DNA of 21,019 nt, taken from NCBI GenBank assembly GCA_030951095.1, contig JAUZQI010000152.1, forward strand, positions 1 to 21,019, read 5' to 3'. A program made the position numbers and the translations under genes. Origin of the DNA: Mariprofundus sp. (lineage in GTDB: Bacteria; Pseudomonadota; Zetaproteobacteria; Mariprofundales; Mariprofundaceae). Every line of letters begins with the position of its first letter. Position 1 is the first letter of the stretch. Of this stretch, positions 1-6,084 are shown piece after piece. Under the pieces are notes generated by a model. The model made no database searches, had not been told where the DNA came from, and saw only the letters and a program-made list of their open reading frames with translations.

Positions 1-95
1 TGGCTGACATTTTTGGCGGCCAATACACCATTATCGATCATGTTGATCGCTTGCCGGAGAAGCTGCCTGAGGTATTTATCAGCCTGACCAAATAA
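1..95 (+). CDS. C-terminal end of a VWA-domain protein (NorD/CbbO-like), partial
   Basis: The window opens inside a reading frame whose last 30 codons can be read before a TAA at 93-95, ending in ..RLPEKLPEVFISLTK. A tail of the form 'LPxxLPxxFxxLTK' is typical of the C-terminus of NorD/CbbO-type von Willebrand factor A proteins, which work with MoxR-type AAA+ ATPases to activate enzymes such as nitric oxide reductase or RubisCO. That family call rests on the tail alone, because the VWA domain lies outside the window. A hairpin terminator follows at once. A second, diverged copy of this tail is found at 1602-1688, beyond a transposase. The other possibility is an unrelated protein with a similar tail. 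Confidence 0.55.
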   Translation, partial: ADIFGGQYTIIDHVDRLPEKLPEVFISLTK

Positions 96-97
96 CG

Positions 98-134
98 AAA
101 GGGAGCCCTGACTTATTAAGGGTCTCCTTTCTTT
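98..134. terminator. Hairpin terminator after the VWA gene, possibly bidirectional
   Basis: The arms at 98-109 and 119-130 pair over 12 positions, with two G-T wobbles and one mismatch, around a 9-base loop. The stem has A's on its 5' side and T's on its 3' side and runs into a T-rich stretch. It sits between the end of the VWA gene on the plus strand and the end of the convergent gene at 147-419, so it could serve both. Confidence 0.6.
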
Positions 135-146
135 ATATTTATTGAA

Positions 147-419
147 TCAGCCGGTCGGTTTATTCAGGCCGGACCAGGGTGATTTCTTTTCAGCTTCTTT
201 TTCATCCAGCATGGCGATATATAAATTTTCAACTTTTGTCCTTGCCCAAGGCGTCTTACGCAGGAATGTCAGACTGGACTTCACCGACGGATCACTGTTG
301 AAACAGCGGATTCTGACGTGGATACCTAACTCGCCCCAGCCATAATGTTCGACCAGCCGATTCAGGATCATCTCCAGCGTCATGCCGTGTAGCGGGTTGT
401 TGATCTGTTTCTCACTCAT
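147..419 (-). CDS. VF530 family (DUF2132) small DNA-binding protein
   Basis: This 90-residue protein matches the VF530 family as I know it. The N-terminal block [20 protein letters not shown] is followed by WGELG, then [20 protein letters not shown] and AR.KVE.LY, which is essentially the whole family domain (about residues 8-68). The last roughly 20 residues are a charged tail. The family is annotated as double-stranded DNA-binding from one structural study; its cellular role is not established. The gene points towards the VWA gene and shares its terminator. The start is the ATG at 419, and no strong ribosome-binding site is visible upstream. It lies within the segment that separates the two VWA gene tails, so it may have arrived with that segment. 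Confidence 0.85.
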   Translation of the reverse strand: MSEKQINNPLHGMTLEMILNRLVEHYGWGELGIHVRIRCFNSDPSVKSSLTFLRKTPWARTKVENLYIAMLDEKEAEKKSPWSGLNKPTG

Positions 420-595
420 GAATCAAACCTATTCAAGCCCTGCCCAATAGTAAAAGGGTAGAACCCAAAAAGCGCGAAGCCAGATCTGCCCCGGTCACTT
501 CTTACAATGCCCATTTGGGGCGGAAAAGATGGGTTTAAGCTCGGATAACACCGTTTATTTTAACGCAAACCCGCGGTAACCGGCGGTCCGTAACC
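420..595. other. Gene-free stretch with a short direct repeat beside the transposon end
   Basis: No convincing reading frame is seen here. Near its right end, GTAACCGG occurs twice (576-583 and 590-597) with a 14-base period. CCGC at 571-574 can pair with GCGG at 583-586. This GC-rich patch adjoins the left inverted repeat of the transposase element and may be part of the element or a REP-like recognition hairpin; that role is inferred. Confidence 0.35.
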
Positions 596-618
596 GGGTC
601 AGGCTTGACAAATGGGTG
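596..618 (+). repeat. Left inverted repeat of the transposase element
   Basis: The sequence begins GGGTCAGGCTTGACA and continues through AAATGGGTG. Its reverse complement matches 1576-1596 with one mismatch over 21 bases (CACCCATTTGTCAAGCCTG against CACCCAATTGTCAAGCCTG, then AC). It includes the in-frame ATG at 612. Confidence 0.8.
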
Positions 619-638
619 TTTGTACATATGGTTTGTTC

Positions 639-1595
639 ATGGCACGCAAACCCAGAGTCCATCTTCCCGGTGGTTATTATCATGTGATGATGCGAGGCAA
701 TGGCGGGAGCGATATTTTCTTTTCGGCTGCTGATCGAAGTCGGTTTTTATTGTTGCTTCAGGAAGGCATAGGGCGATACGGGCATCGCGTTCACGCATTT
801 TGCTTAATGGGTAATCATGTTCACCTGTTGATTCAGGTTGGTTCTATCCCGCTTTCTAATATCATCCAAAACCTCGGTTTTAGATATACAAGGTATATAA
901 ACCAGCAAAGGAACGCTGTAGGCCACCTTTTTCAAGGTCGTTACAAAGCGATACTTATCGATGCTGATAGTTATTTGTTGGAATTAACTCGTTATATTCA
1001 TATGAATCCAGTTCGTGCTGGTTTGTGTAAAACAGCAGATGATTATGAGTGGAGCAGTCACCATGCCTATGTGGGAAAAGTAGTCATTCCGTGGCTGCAC
1101 AGGCAGGATATTCTTGCTCGCTTTTCTAATGATGCATCCAAAGCGATAATGTTATTTCAGGATTTTACCAATAAAGGTATGGGTGAATCCAAACGAGAGG
1201 AGTTTCATCATGGCTCGCACTTGGGGCAGATTTTGGGCGATGATCATTTTGCCGAACGGGCGCTTAGTGCATCAGGTCAATCGGGAATGGTTAAACCACC
1301 ATCAGTGGAGAAAATTATTAAGGCTGTGTATCTTGAATACAACATTGATCAATCAGCTCTGTACGAACAAGGCAGGGGGCGAACTCATTCAGAGGAGCGC
1401 GCCATGGCTGCATTGATTATTCAGGGGCTGGAAGGCGTTACGCTAACTTCATTGGCCAAAGAGACAGGGCGTGAACTATCATCGCTTAGTCAAGCTGCCG
1501 GAAGACTTCGTAAACGTATGGCTGAAAATAAATCTTTGCAGAAAAAAGCTGAAAAGATTATTGCATCTATCAAAGCACCCAATTGTCAAGCCTGA
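639..1595 (+). CDS. REP-associated tyrosine transposase (Y1_Tnp/HUH) with DnaA-like C-terminal domain
   Basis: The N-terminal two-fifths is a Y1 transposase domain of the IS200/RAYT type. It has the opening ARKPRVHLPGGYYHVMMRGN, the HUH metal-binding motif in CLMGNHVHLLIQ (His60 and His62), the likely catalytic tyrosine in FRYTRYIN (Tyr83 or Tyr86), and the family block HLFQGRYKAILID..YLLELTRYIHMNPVRAGL. Such enzymes cut and join single-stranded DNA at hairpins. The C-terminal part (about 221-303) resembles DnaA domain IV, with 'GREL-SSLSQAAGRLRKRM' in the place of the DnaA signature helix. I chose the ATG at 639 because the family starts at MAR..RxxxPG. The in-frame ATG at 612 would add nine residues and lies in the inverted repeat. 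No strong ribosome-binding site is seen for either. The frame is intact over 318 residues. Confidence 0.88.
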   Translation: MARKPRVHLPGGYYHVMMRGNGGSDIFFSAADRSRFLLLLQEGIGRYGHRVHAFCLMGNHVHLLIQVGSIPLSNIIQNLGFRYTRYINQQRNAVGHLFQGRYKAILIDADSYLLELTRYIHMNPVRAGLCKTADDYEWSSHHAYVGKVVIPWLHRQDILARFSNDASKAIMLFQDFTNKGMGESKREEFHHGSHLGQILGDDHFAERALSASGQSGMVKPPSVEKIIKAVYLEYNIDQSALYEQGRGRTHSEERAMAALIIQGLEGVTLTSLAKETGRELSSLSQAAGRLRKRMAENKSLQKKAEKIIASIKAPNCQA

Positions 1596-1600
1596 CACCC
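1576..1600 (-). repeat. Right inverted repeat of the transposase element
   Basis: This contains CACCCAATTGTCAAGCCTG followed by ACACCC and is the inverted counterpart of 596-618. The transposase stop codon TGA (1593-1595) is inside it, so the last residues of the protein are encoded by the repeat. Confidence 0.8.
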
Positions 1601-1601
1601 T

Positions 1602-1688
1602 ATGGTTGGCAGCCAATACACCATCATCGATCAGGTCGACCGACTGCCAGAGAAGTTGCCCGATGTATTCATCTCGTTGACGAAATAA
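1602..1688 (+). pseudogene. Orphan C-terminal fragment of a second VWA (NorD/CbbO-like) gene
   Basis: Two bases after the transposon end, the frame reads GSQYTIIDQVDRLPEKLPDV then FISLTK and TAA at 1686-1688. Aligned without gaps to 15-95, it differs at 17 of 81 bases, but only 3 of 27 codons change the residue (G/S, H/Q, E/D). No upstream part of a VWA gene precedes it, so it is a severed 3' end. An ATG happens to fall at 1602, but there is no ribosome-binding site, and a 28-residue product is unlikely to be functional. It ends 4 bases before the methyltransferase start, the spacing expected of former operon partners. Confidence 0.75.
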
Positions 1689-1692
1689 GCCT

Positions 1693-2334
1693 GTGAATAA
1701 ACAACAGCGCAAACGCATTATCGATAAACACCGAGACAGTTTAACGCGCCATGGCTATCACCCGAATGCGTTGTACTGGAGTAATCAGGGTATTCAGCAG
1801 GCTCGCTTTAAAGTATTGGCGGGAATCGGTATTCAGGCCAGCGATTCGGTGCTGGATGTGGGTTGCGGCTTCGGCGATTTCAAAGGCTGGAGTGAGTCAA
1901 AAGGTTGTCGGCTAAAATATACCGGCATTGATCTCTCTACCGATCTACTAAAGCAGGCCGAGCACCTGCATCCGGATGGCAAGTTCTGCTCCGGCGATTT
2001 GTTTGATATGACTTTTGGCCAAGGCTCATTTGATTGGGTGATTCTGTCCGGCGCTTTAAACGAACAATTGCATGATGACTCGGTTTATGCCTTTCGTGTG
2101 ATTACGCGGATGTACAGCCTGTGTCGAAAAGGCGTGGCATTTAATATGCTCGATGCGCGCCATCTGGTGGCGCATGACTTGCACAGTCAAATGCCGGAAC
2201 GTGTTTTGGCTTTTTGCCAGGGGCTATGCCCTAATTGTGTATTGCATGATGAATATTTGAACAATGATTTCTCTATTTATATGCTGAAGACGAACCGGGG
2301 CAGCGCATCAGGAACAGCCGCAAAAGCGAAATAA
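1693..2334 (+). CDS. Class I SAM-dependent methyltransferase, substrate unknown
   Basis: This 213-residue protein has a Rossmann methyltransferase core. Motif I is VLDVGCGFGD (about residues 53-62), followed by the acidic strand end YTGIDLS that binds the SAM ribose and FDWVILSGALNE as a motif IV-like block. The N-terminus is basic (MNKQQRKRIIDKHRDSLTRH), and the sequence YWSNQGIQQARFKVLA is typical of a family of small uncharacterised methyltransferases. The start is GTG at 1693, just after the stop of the orphan VWA tail, so it was probably translated by coupling in the ancestral arrangement. With that partner gone, its expression now depends on read-through or a new promoter. The substrate cannot be told from sequence. 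Confidence 0.8.
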   Translation: MNKQQRKRIIDKHRDSLTRHGYHPNALYWSNQGIQQARFKVLAGIGIQASDSVLDVGCGFGDFKGWSESKGCRLKYTGIDLSTDLLKQAEHLHPDGKFCSGDLFDMTFGQGSFDWVILSGALNEQLHDDSVYAFRVITRMYSLCRKGVAFNMLDARHLVAHDLHSQMPERVLAFCQGLCPNCVLHDEYLNNDFSIYMLKTNRGSASGTAAKAK

Positions 2335-2697
2335 TGAAACATTCGTGTGGTCGGGATGATGCAGGCCATTCTGATAATAAATATGCTTGCTATGACTGTA
2401 CAGTTTTTGCCTGGGCGAACTGTTATTCCATAATAATCATCCGGGTGTTTTTCAATCTGAAAGTATAGTCGCAGGCTGTTGTGATTTTTTATCCAAAGGC
2501 TCCCGGATCATTTATCAGTCACGGAAACAGTGAGCCTTGATCATCCAGGTCAACTTTGCGATAGTCCTTCCTGGAGATGGCTCGTCTTTGGTCGCCCTTT
2601 CGTCGGCCAAGTGCCGTTGGTGCGGCCATGATTAGTGTCAACAGTCCTTGGCTTCGAGTGATAGAGCATTGTCAGTAAATCTGTATGAGGGGTTGTA
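2335..2697. other. 363-base gene-free region ahead of the PilZ gene
   Basis: No convincing coding frame was found on either strand. A short inverted repeat pairs GGCTC (about 2499) with GAGCC (about 2532). Only a 36-codon minus-strand frame at 2519-2629 stands out, and it has no ribosome-binding site. The region must hold the promoter of the PilZ-cyclase pair, but I see no clear sigma-70 or sigma-54 site. The GAGGGG at about 2687 is the likely ribosome-binding site for the ATG at 2698. Decayed coding DNA is possible. Confidence 0.4.
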
Positions 2698-3078
2698 ATG
2701 TCTGATCGAGAAAAGACCGAAAAACAGCGTGGTTTTGAGCGGTTCCCTCTGGATTTTTCAGTCGGGGTTACCGGTTTTTCCCCATCTAACGAACCATTTT
2801 CCGATCATGGAGGAATGAACAATATTTCCGGCAGCGGTGCATGTTTTATGACGCAGCATCCGGAATGGTATTCAGTGGGGCAGGAGTTGGTTATTCATGT
2901 GTGTTTGCCGGGGACAGATCAGTTGGATGCCGGCATGGAGTCCAGTGGCCAAGTCGTATGGGTGTTTTCAGGACGGCAGGAGGGTGATGAAGTCGGGCTA
3001 ACTCAAATTGGAATATCTATGGATGGTTGTATGTCATTTGAAACAAGGAAGCCTGAACAGGGCGAAAATCCAGGATGA
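2698..3078 (+). CDS. PilZ domain protein (likely c-di-GMP sensor)
   Basis: This 126-residue protein is little more than a PilZ domain. The two nucleotide-binding signatures are present: RGFER (RxxxR, residues 11-15) and NISGSG ([D/N]xSxxG, 42-47). Both are followed by the expected beta-strands (VGQELVIHVCLP, SSGQVVWVF, VGLTQIGISM). Proteins of this kind bind cyclic di-GMP through these residues and change the activity of a partner. It has no membrane segment, so it is cytoplasmic. Its stop codon overlaps the ATG of the adenylate cyclase (ATGA at 3075-3078), which makes the cyclase the obvious candidate partner. The start ATG follows GAGGGGTTGTA, a good ribosome-binding site. Confidence 0.9.
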   Translation: MSDREKTEKQRGFERFPLDFSVGVTGFSPSNEPFSDHGGMNNISGSGACFMTQHPEWYSVGQELVIHVCLPGTDQLDAGMESSGQVVWVFSGRQEGDEVGLTQIGISMDGCMSFETRKPEQGENPG

Positions 3079-4142
3079 TGAAAATACCCCGCCGGTTTAG
3101 AGATGTTGAACAAGCCAGTTATGCCCTGATCGGCTTTATTCCATACCTGCTTGCACTGTATCTGATGATCTCACTGGATATTACAATCACACCATCCATT
3201 CTGGGCGTTGCAGCTGTAGCATTGATGGCACATTTGGTCGGTTTTTCAGTGATTCGAAAATTCGGACAGCAATTAAAAAGGGTATGTGACAGCACCAGCA
3301 AAGCATTGTCTTCCAAGTTAAGGACATCGATTGAAACCAAGGAAGATACACCGGATGAACTGAACGATATCGTTAACTCTTTTAATGTCATGCTGCTCGA
3401 ATCCCAACGTTCAGCTCGTAATTTTCAGGAAATGACAACCAAGATGATGCTTTATAGCCGGGATATAGAAAAATATCAGAAAAAGCTGAGAGAAGAGGGA
3501 TTGTCTCGCCATCGACTGAGCCGTTATGTTGGTCAGGATCTGGTCAACAAGATTATCAATTCGAATGAGGATACACCATTGCAGAATAAAAGGCAGATGG
3601 CGACTATTTTATTTGCCGATATCCGTTCATTTACGGCTATTTCTGAACATCTTGAGCCAGTAGTTCTTATCAGCATGCTCAATGAGTATTTTGATGCGAT
3701 GGTCAATATCATCTTTAAACACTATGGCGTGCTCGATAAATTTGTTGGTGATGAATTGATGGCAACATTCGGAATGCTGGATTCTGTAGATAATGGCCCG
3801 ATCAACTCCCTGAAAGCAGCTATTGAGATGCAACAAAGCATGGATGCTCTGATGGCGAATTTTAAAAAGAAAGGTTTTCCGGTGTTCGAAATTGGCGTAG
3901 GTATCAATTGTGGTGATGTGGTGATGGGTAATCTCGGGTCAAAGAATCGTATGGATTATACGGTTATCGGCGATACGGTAAATGTAGCGGCCCGGCTTGA
4001 ACAGATGGCTAAAGGACGGAGTATTATCGTCGGGGAAGAAGTGCATGCGCGATGCGGCCACTTAATAACGATGCGGGCAAAGGGTGATATTAAGGTGAAA
4101 AACCGTGGACAGCCGGTGAAATGTTATCAGGTGATGGTCTGA
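3075..4142 (+). CDS. Membrane-anchored class III adenylate/guanylate cyclase
   Basis: Two hydrophobic segments (about residues 14-34 and 39-59) form an N-terminal membrane hairpin. A HAMP-like/coiled linker follows (about 60-145), then a class III cyclase domain (about 170-355). The metal-binding aspartates are Asp182 in LFADIRSFT and Asp226 in KFVGDE. The adenine-selecting pair Lys222 and Asp294 (RMDYTVIGDT) favours ATP as substrate. The transition-state residues Asn303 and Arg307 lie in NVAAR. The enzyme therefore looks fully active and makes cAMP at the inner face of the membrane. There is no periplasmic sensor domain, so its input may come from the translationally coupled PilZ protein. 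ATG at 3075 overlaps the preceding stop; the next codon, ATG at 3078, is an equally possible start. No receiver protein for cAMP lies in the window. Confidence 0.92.
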   Translation: MMKIPRRFRDVEQASYALIGFIPYLLALYLMISLDITITPSILGVAAVALMAHLVGFSVIRKFGQQLKRVCDSTSKALSSKLRTSIETKEDTPDELNDIVNSFNVMLLESQRSARNFQEMTTKMMLYSRDIEKYQKKLREEGLSRHRLSRYVGQDLVNKIINSNEDTPLQNKRQMATILFADIRSFTAISEHLEPVVLISMLNEYFDAMVNIIFKHYGVLDKFVGDELMATFGMLDSVDNGPINSLKAAIEMQQSMDALMANFKKKGFPVFEIGVGINCGDVVMGNLGSKNRMDYTVIGDTVNVAARLEQMAKGRSIIVGEEVHARCGHLITMRAKGDIKVKNRGQPVKCYQVMV

Positions 4143-4257
4143 ATTTATCCTTTTCAAAGGGGCTTCATTGCATTTTGCAATAAGATCTGGCAGAAATTTT
4201 GTGACCTTTCAGTGGAGATGAGCCTTACTTATACTTTCGGTATCAGGAGATTTGGCT

Positions 4258-4482
4258 GTGCCAATTTATGAATTTCATTGCCGTATCTGCGGCAGCAATT
4301 TTGAAACACTGGTATGTAACAGTTCAGAGGTGGTGTCTTGCAAGCAGTGCGGTAGTTGTGATCTTCAAAAACTAATCTCCGCCCATGCCATTGGTTCCAG
4401 CGTACCCGAAACGCCATGCGGATCATCACCCTGCGCACCAGCTCCTGTTTGTGGTTCCGGCGCATGTCCTGCTTGCCATTGA
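4258..4482 (+). CDS. FmdB-family zinc-ribbon protein with Cys-rich tail
   Basis: This 74-residue protein begins MPIYEFHCRICG, the hallmark of the FmdB/CxxC_CXXC regulatory-protein family. It has a zinc ribbon made by Cys8/Cys11 and Cys28/Cys31. The tail from about residue 50 is unusual in having five further cysteines in a Pro/Gly/Ser-rich context (ETPCGSSPCAPAP, then VCGSGACPACH), which could bind a second metal. The start is GTG at 4258, because AGGAGA at 4245-4250 sits 7 bases upstream and the family begins MPIYE; an upstream in-frame TTG at 4252 is too close to that site. The function of the family is poorly known. The gene reads into the deaminase gene after 63 bases. Confidence 0.85.
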   Translation: MPIYEFHCRICGSNFETLVCNSSEVVSCKQCGSCDLQKLISAHAIGSSVPETPCGSSPCAPAPVCGSGACPACH

Positions 4483-4545
4483 TTGGGCGTAGTAAGCGTG
4501 CACGTCAAGTAAGCCGTTGCATTTTTCACAGCCGCTGCGAAGCCG

Positions 4546-5130
4546 ATGCATATTATTCTTGAACCTCCAGCCTGGTTGCAGGCTTGGATGGATATTCATC
4601 AGGATAGTTATCCGGACACTTCAACCCGCATGCGGTTGGCTATCGAATTATCTGCGCTCAATATCGAGCATCAGACCGGCGGCCCATTCGGGGCAATTGT
4701 TTTCGACAGGACTACGTTTCAATTCATCAGTGCAGGAGTTAATCGGGTTATGGCCTGCGCTGCCTCCATTGCACATGCTGAAATCATGGCCATCACGGCT
4801 GCGCAGCAACAGTTGGGCAGTTTTGACCTGTCAGCCAGGGGTTTGCCATCGTGCGAACTGGTTAGCAGTTGCGAACCATGCGCCATGTGTTTTGGCGCTG
4901 TTCCATGGTCAGGTGTTCGGCATCTGGTTTGTGCTGCCCGGGATTCAGATGCGCGTGCGATTGGTTTTGATGAAGGCCCTAAATTATCGAACTGGAAAGA
5001 TGCTCTGCTCCAACGAGGGATTACTGTAGAAACCGATATCTGCAGAAGTGATGCTGTTGGAATATTACGACATTACGCTGGCGATAACGGGCTGATCTAT
5101 AATGCCGGGCATGATTTGAAAACCGACTGA
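4546..5130 (+). CDS. Nucleoside/guanine deaminase of the cytidine deaminase superfamily
   Basis: This 194-residue zinc hydrolase has the superfamily signature. HAEIMAI supplies the zinc ligand His77 and the proton-shuttling Glu79, and SSCEPCAMCFGAVPW supplies Cys112 and Cys115. The block TGGPFGAIVFD before the active site and the later 'ARAIGFDEGP' are like bacterial guanine deaminases (GuaD) and related nucleoside deaminases rather than tRNA adenosine deaminase TadA, which is shorter and basic. It probably acts on a free base or nucleoside in salvage or catabolism, but the exact substrate cannot be assigned. The ribosome-binding site is weak (GCGAAG, about 4537-4542). It lies in a likely operon between the FmdB-type gene and the exported FGE-fold gene. 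Confidence 0.85.
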   Translation: MHIILEPPAWLQAWMDIHQDSYPDTSTRMRLAIELSALNIEHQTGGPFGAIVFDRTTFQFISAGVNRVMACAASIAHAEIMAITAAQQQLGSFDLSARGLPSCELVSSCEPCAMCFGAVPWSGVRHLVCAARDSDARAIGFDEGPKLSNWKDALLQRGITVETDICRSDAVGILRHYAGDNGLIYNAGHDLKTD

Positions 5131-5151
5131 CAGTCACTTGAAAGTAGATTG

Positions 5152-6084
5152 ATGCAGAAGCGACCCACAAGCATGCGGTTGAGATTTTCTGGATTTATAC
5201 TGATCCCATTGATCATATACATGTGGAGTGGCGGCTTGCTGCTGGCGCAGCCGGATAGTGGTGGGGGTTGGATCACTGTGCCGGGGGGCAACTTCTTTTC
5301 CGGCAGTAGCCGGACTCAGGTTGAGAAAGCTTATCAAATTAGTGCCGCAGGCTACGGGCATGATCGGGTGCGCCAGTATGGCTGGTTTGATCATGAAGCA
5401 CCGCTTCAAAAGCATGATCTGCCTGAGTTCCGCATTCAGAAAGTGCCGGTGACGCAACGCGAATATGCCCGTTTTGTAGTTGAAACAGGGCATCGTGCGC
5501 CGTTTGTTGATGCCACCACATGGCAATCATACGGACTGGTGCATCCCTACAAGCGCGTTCGTAGTTACAATTGGGCAGGCAAGAGGCCTCCGGCGGATAA
5601 AAAGAATCACCCGGTTGTTTTGGTTACAGCAAGCGATGCTGAAGCTTATGCAGTGTGGCTATCCCGGAAAACAGGGCGGAAACTGCGTCTGCCCTATGCG
5701 GAAGAATGGGAAAAAGCCATGCGTGGTACAGATGGACGCTTGTATCCATGGGGTAACGATTATGATGCCAGCCGATTGAATAATGCCGATCAGGGGCCAT
5801 TTGCAACCATGCCTGTCGGTTCATTTCCACAAGGCGCGAGCCCTTATGGTGTTCTGGATGGTGCCGGTCAGGTATATGAATGGATGGCAACAACGACGCA
5901 GGGTGAACAGCGCCGTGTGGTTAAGGGTGGAAGCTGGGATGATCACGGCGGTGTTTGTCGTCCGGCCGCATGGCATTCGCGCCCGCAACAACTGAAACAT
6001 ATCCTGATCGGGTTCCGCCTTGTTGAGATGCTGCCATCCCGGAGTTCAATCCGGGCCGGTGGTACTGAAGGGGAACGTCTCTGA
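5152..6084 (+). CDS. Exported formylglycine-generating-enzyme-fold (SUMF1/FGE-sulfatase) protein
   Basis: A signal peptide or anchor (about residues 9-33, basic start then IPLIIYMWSGGLLLAQ) precedes an FGE-sulfatase domain (about 40-292). Family blocks are KVPVTQREYARFV, HPVVLVTASDAEAYAVWLS, RKLRLPYAEEWEKAMRG with LYPWGN, VLDGAGQVYEWM and VVKGGSWDDHGGVCR, ending in GFRL. Of the two redox cysteines of true formylglycine-generating enzymes near GGSW, only Cys269 is present; the other position is Asp. It may therefore not make formylglycine, and it could be a C-type-lectin-like structural or binding protein. I use the ATG at 5152; TTG at 5149 and ATG at 5173 are alternatives, and no ribosome-binding site decides. 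No sulfatase gene is nearby. Its last 39 bases overlap the convergent kinase gene, encoding a tail beyond the domain. Confidence 0.85.
   Translation: MQKRPTSMRLRFSGFILIPLIIYMWSGGLLLAQPDSGGGWITVPGGNFFSGSSRTQVEKAYQISAAGYGHDRVRQYGWFDHEAPLQKHDLPEFRIQKVPVTQREYARFVVETGHRAPFVDATTWQSYGLVHPYKRVRSYNWAGKRPPADKKNHPVVLVTASDAEAYAVWLSRKTGRKLRLPYAEEWEKAMRGTDGRLYPWGNDYDASRLNNADQGPFATMPVGSFPQGASPYGVLDGAGQVYEWMATTTQGEQRRVVKGGSWDDHGGVCRPAAWHSRPQQLKHILIGFRLVEMLPSRSSIRAGGTEGERL

Larger units (their letters stand above)
596..1600 (+). mobile_element. Single-gene transposable element carrying a Y1/RAYT-type transposase
   Basis: The unit is defined by a transposase gene and by inverted copies of a roughly 21-base sequence at both ends (596-618 and 1576-1600). 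The core GTCAGGCTTGACA at the left is mirrored by TGTCAAGCCTGAC at the right. The repeats lie partly inside the coding frame: the right one holds the stop codon, and the left one holds an in-frame ATG upstream of the likely start. No obvious target-site duplication is visible. The exact outer ends are uncertain by several bases, since the right end carries two extra bases relative to the left. Confidence 0.65.

Noticed and set aside
2519..2629. A 36-codon basic minus-strand frame in the gene-free region
   Set aside because: It has no ribosome-binding site, no recognisable family and a length expected by chance.
4172..4186. ATTGCA-TTT-TGCAAT inverted repeat after the cyclase gene as a terminator
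   Set aside because: The stem is short and AT-rich with no following T run, so it is too weak to call.
4517..5029. A 170-codon plus-strand frame
   Set aside because: It overlaps the deaminase gene in another frame; the deaminase has clear zinc-site motifs and this frame has none.
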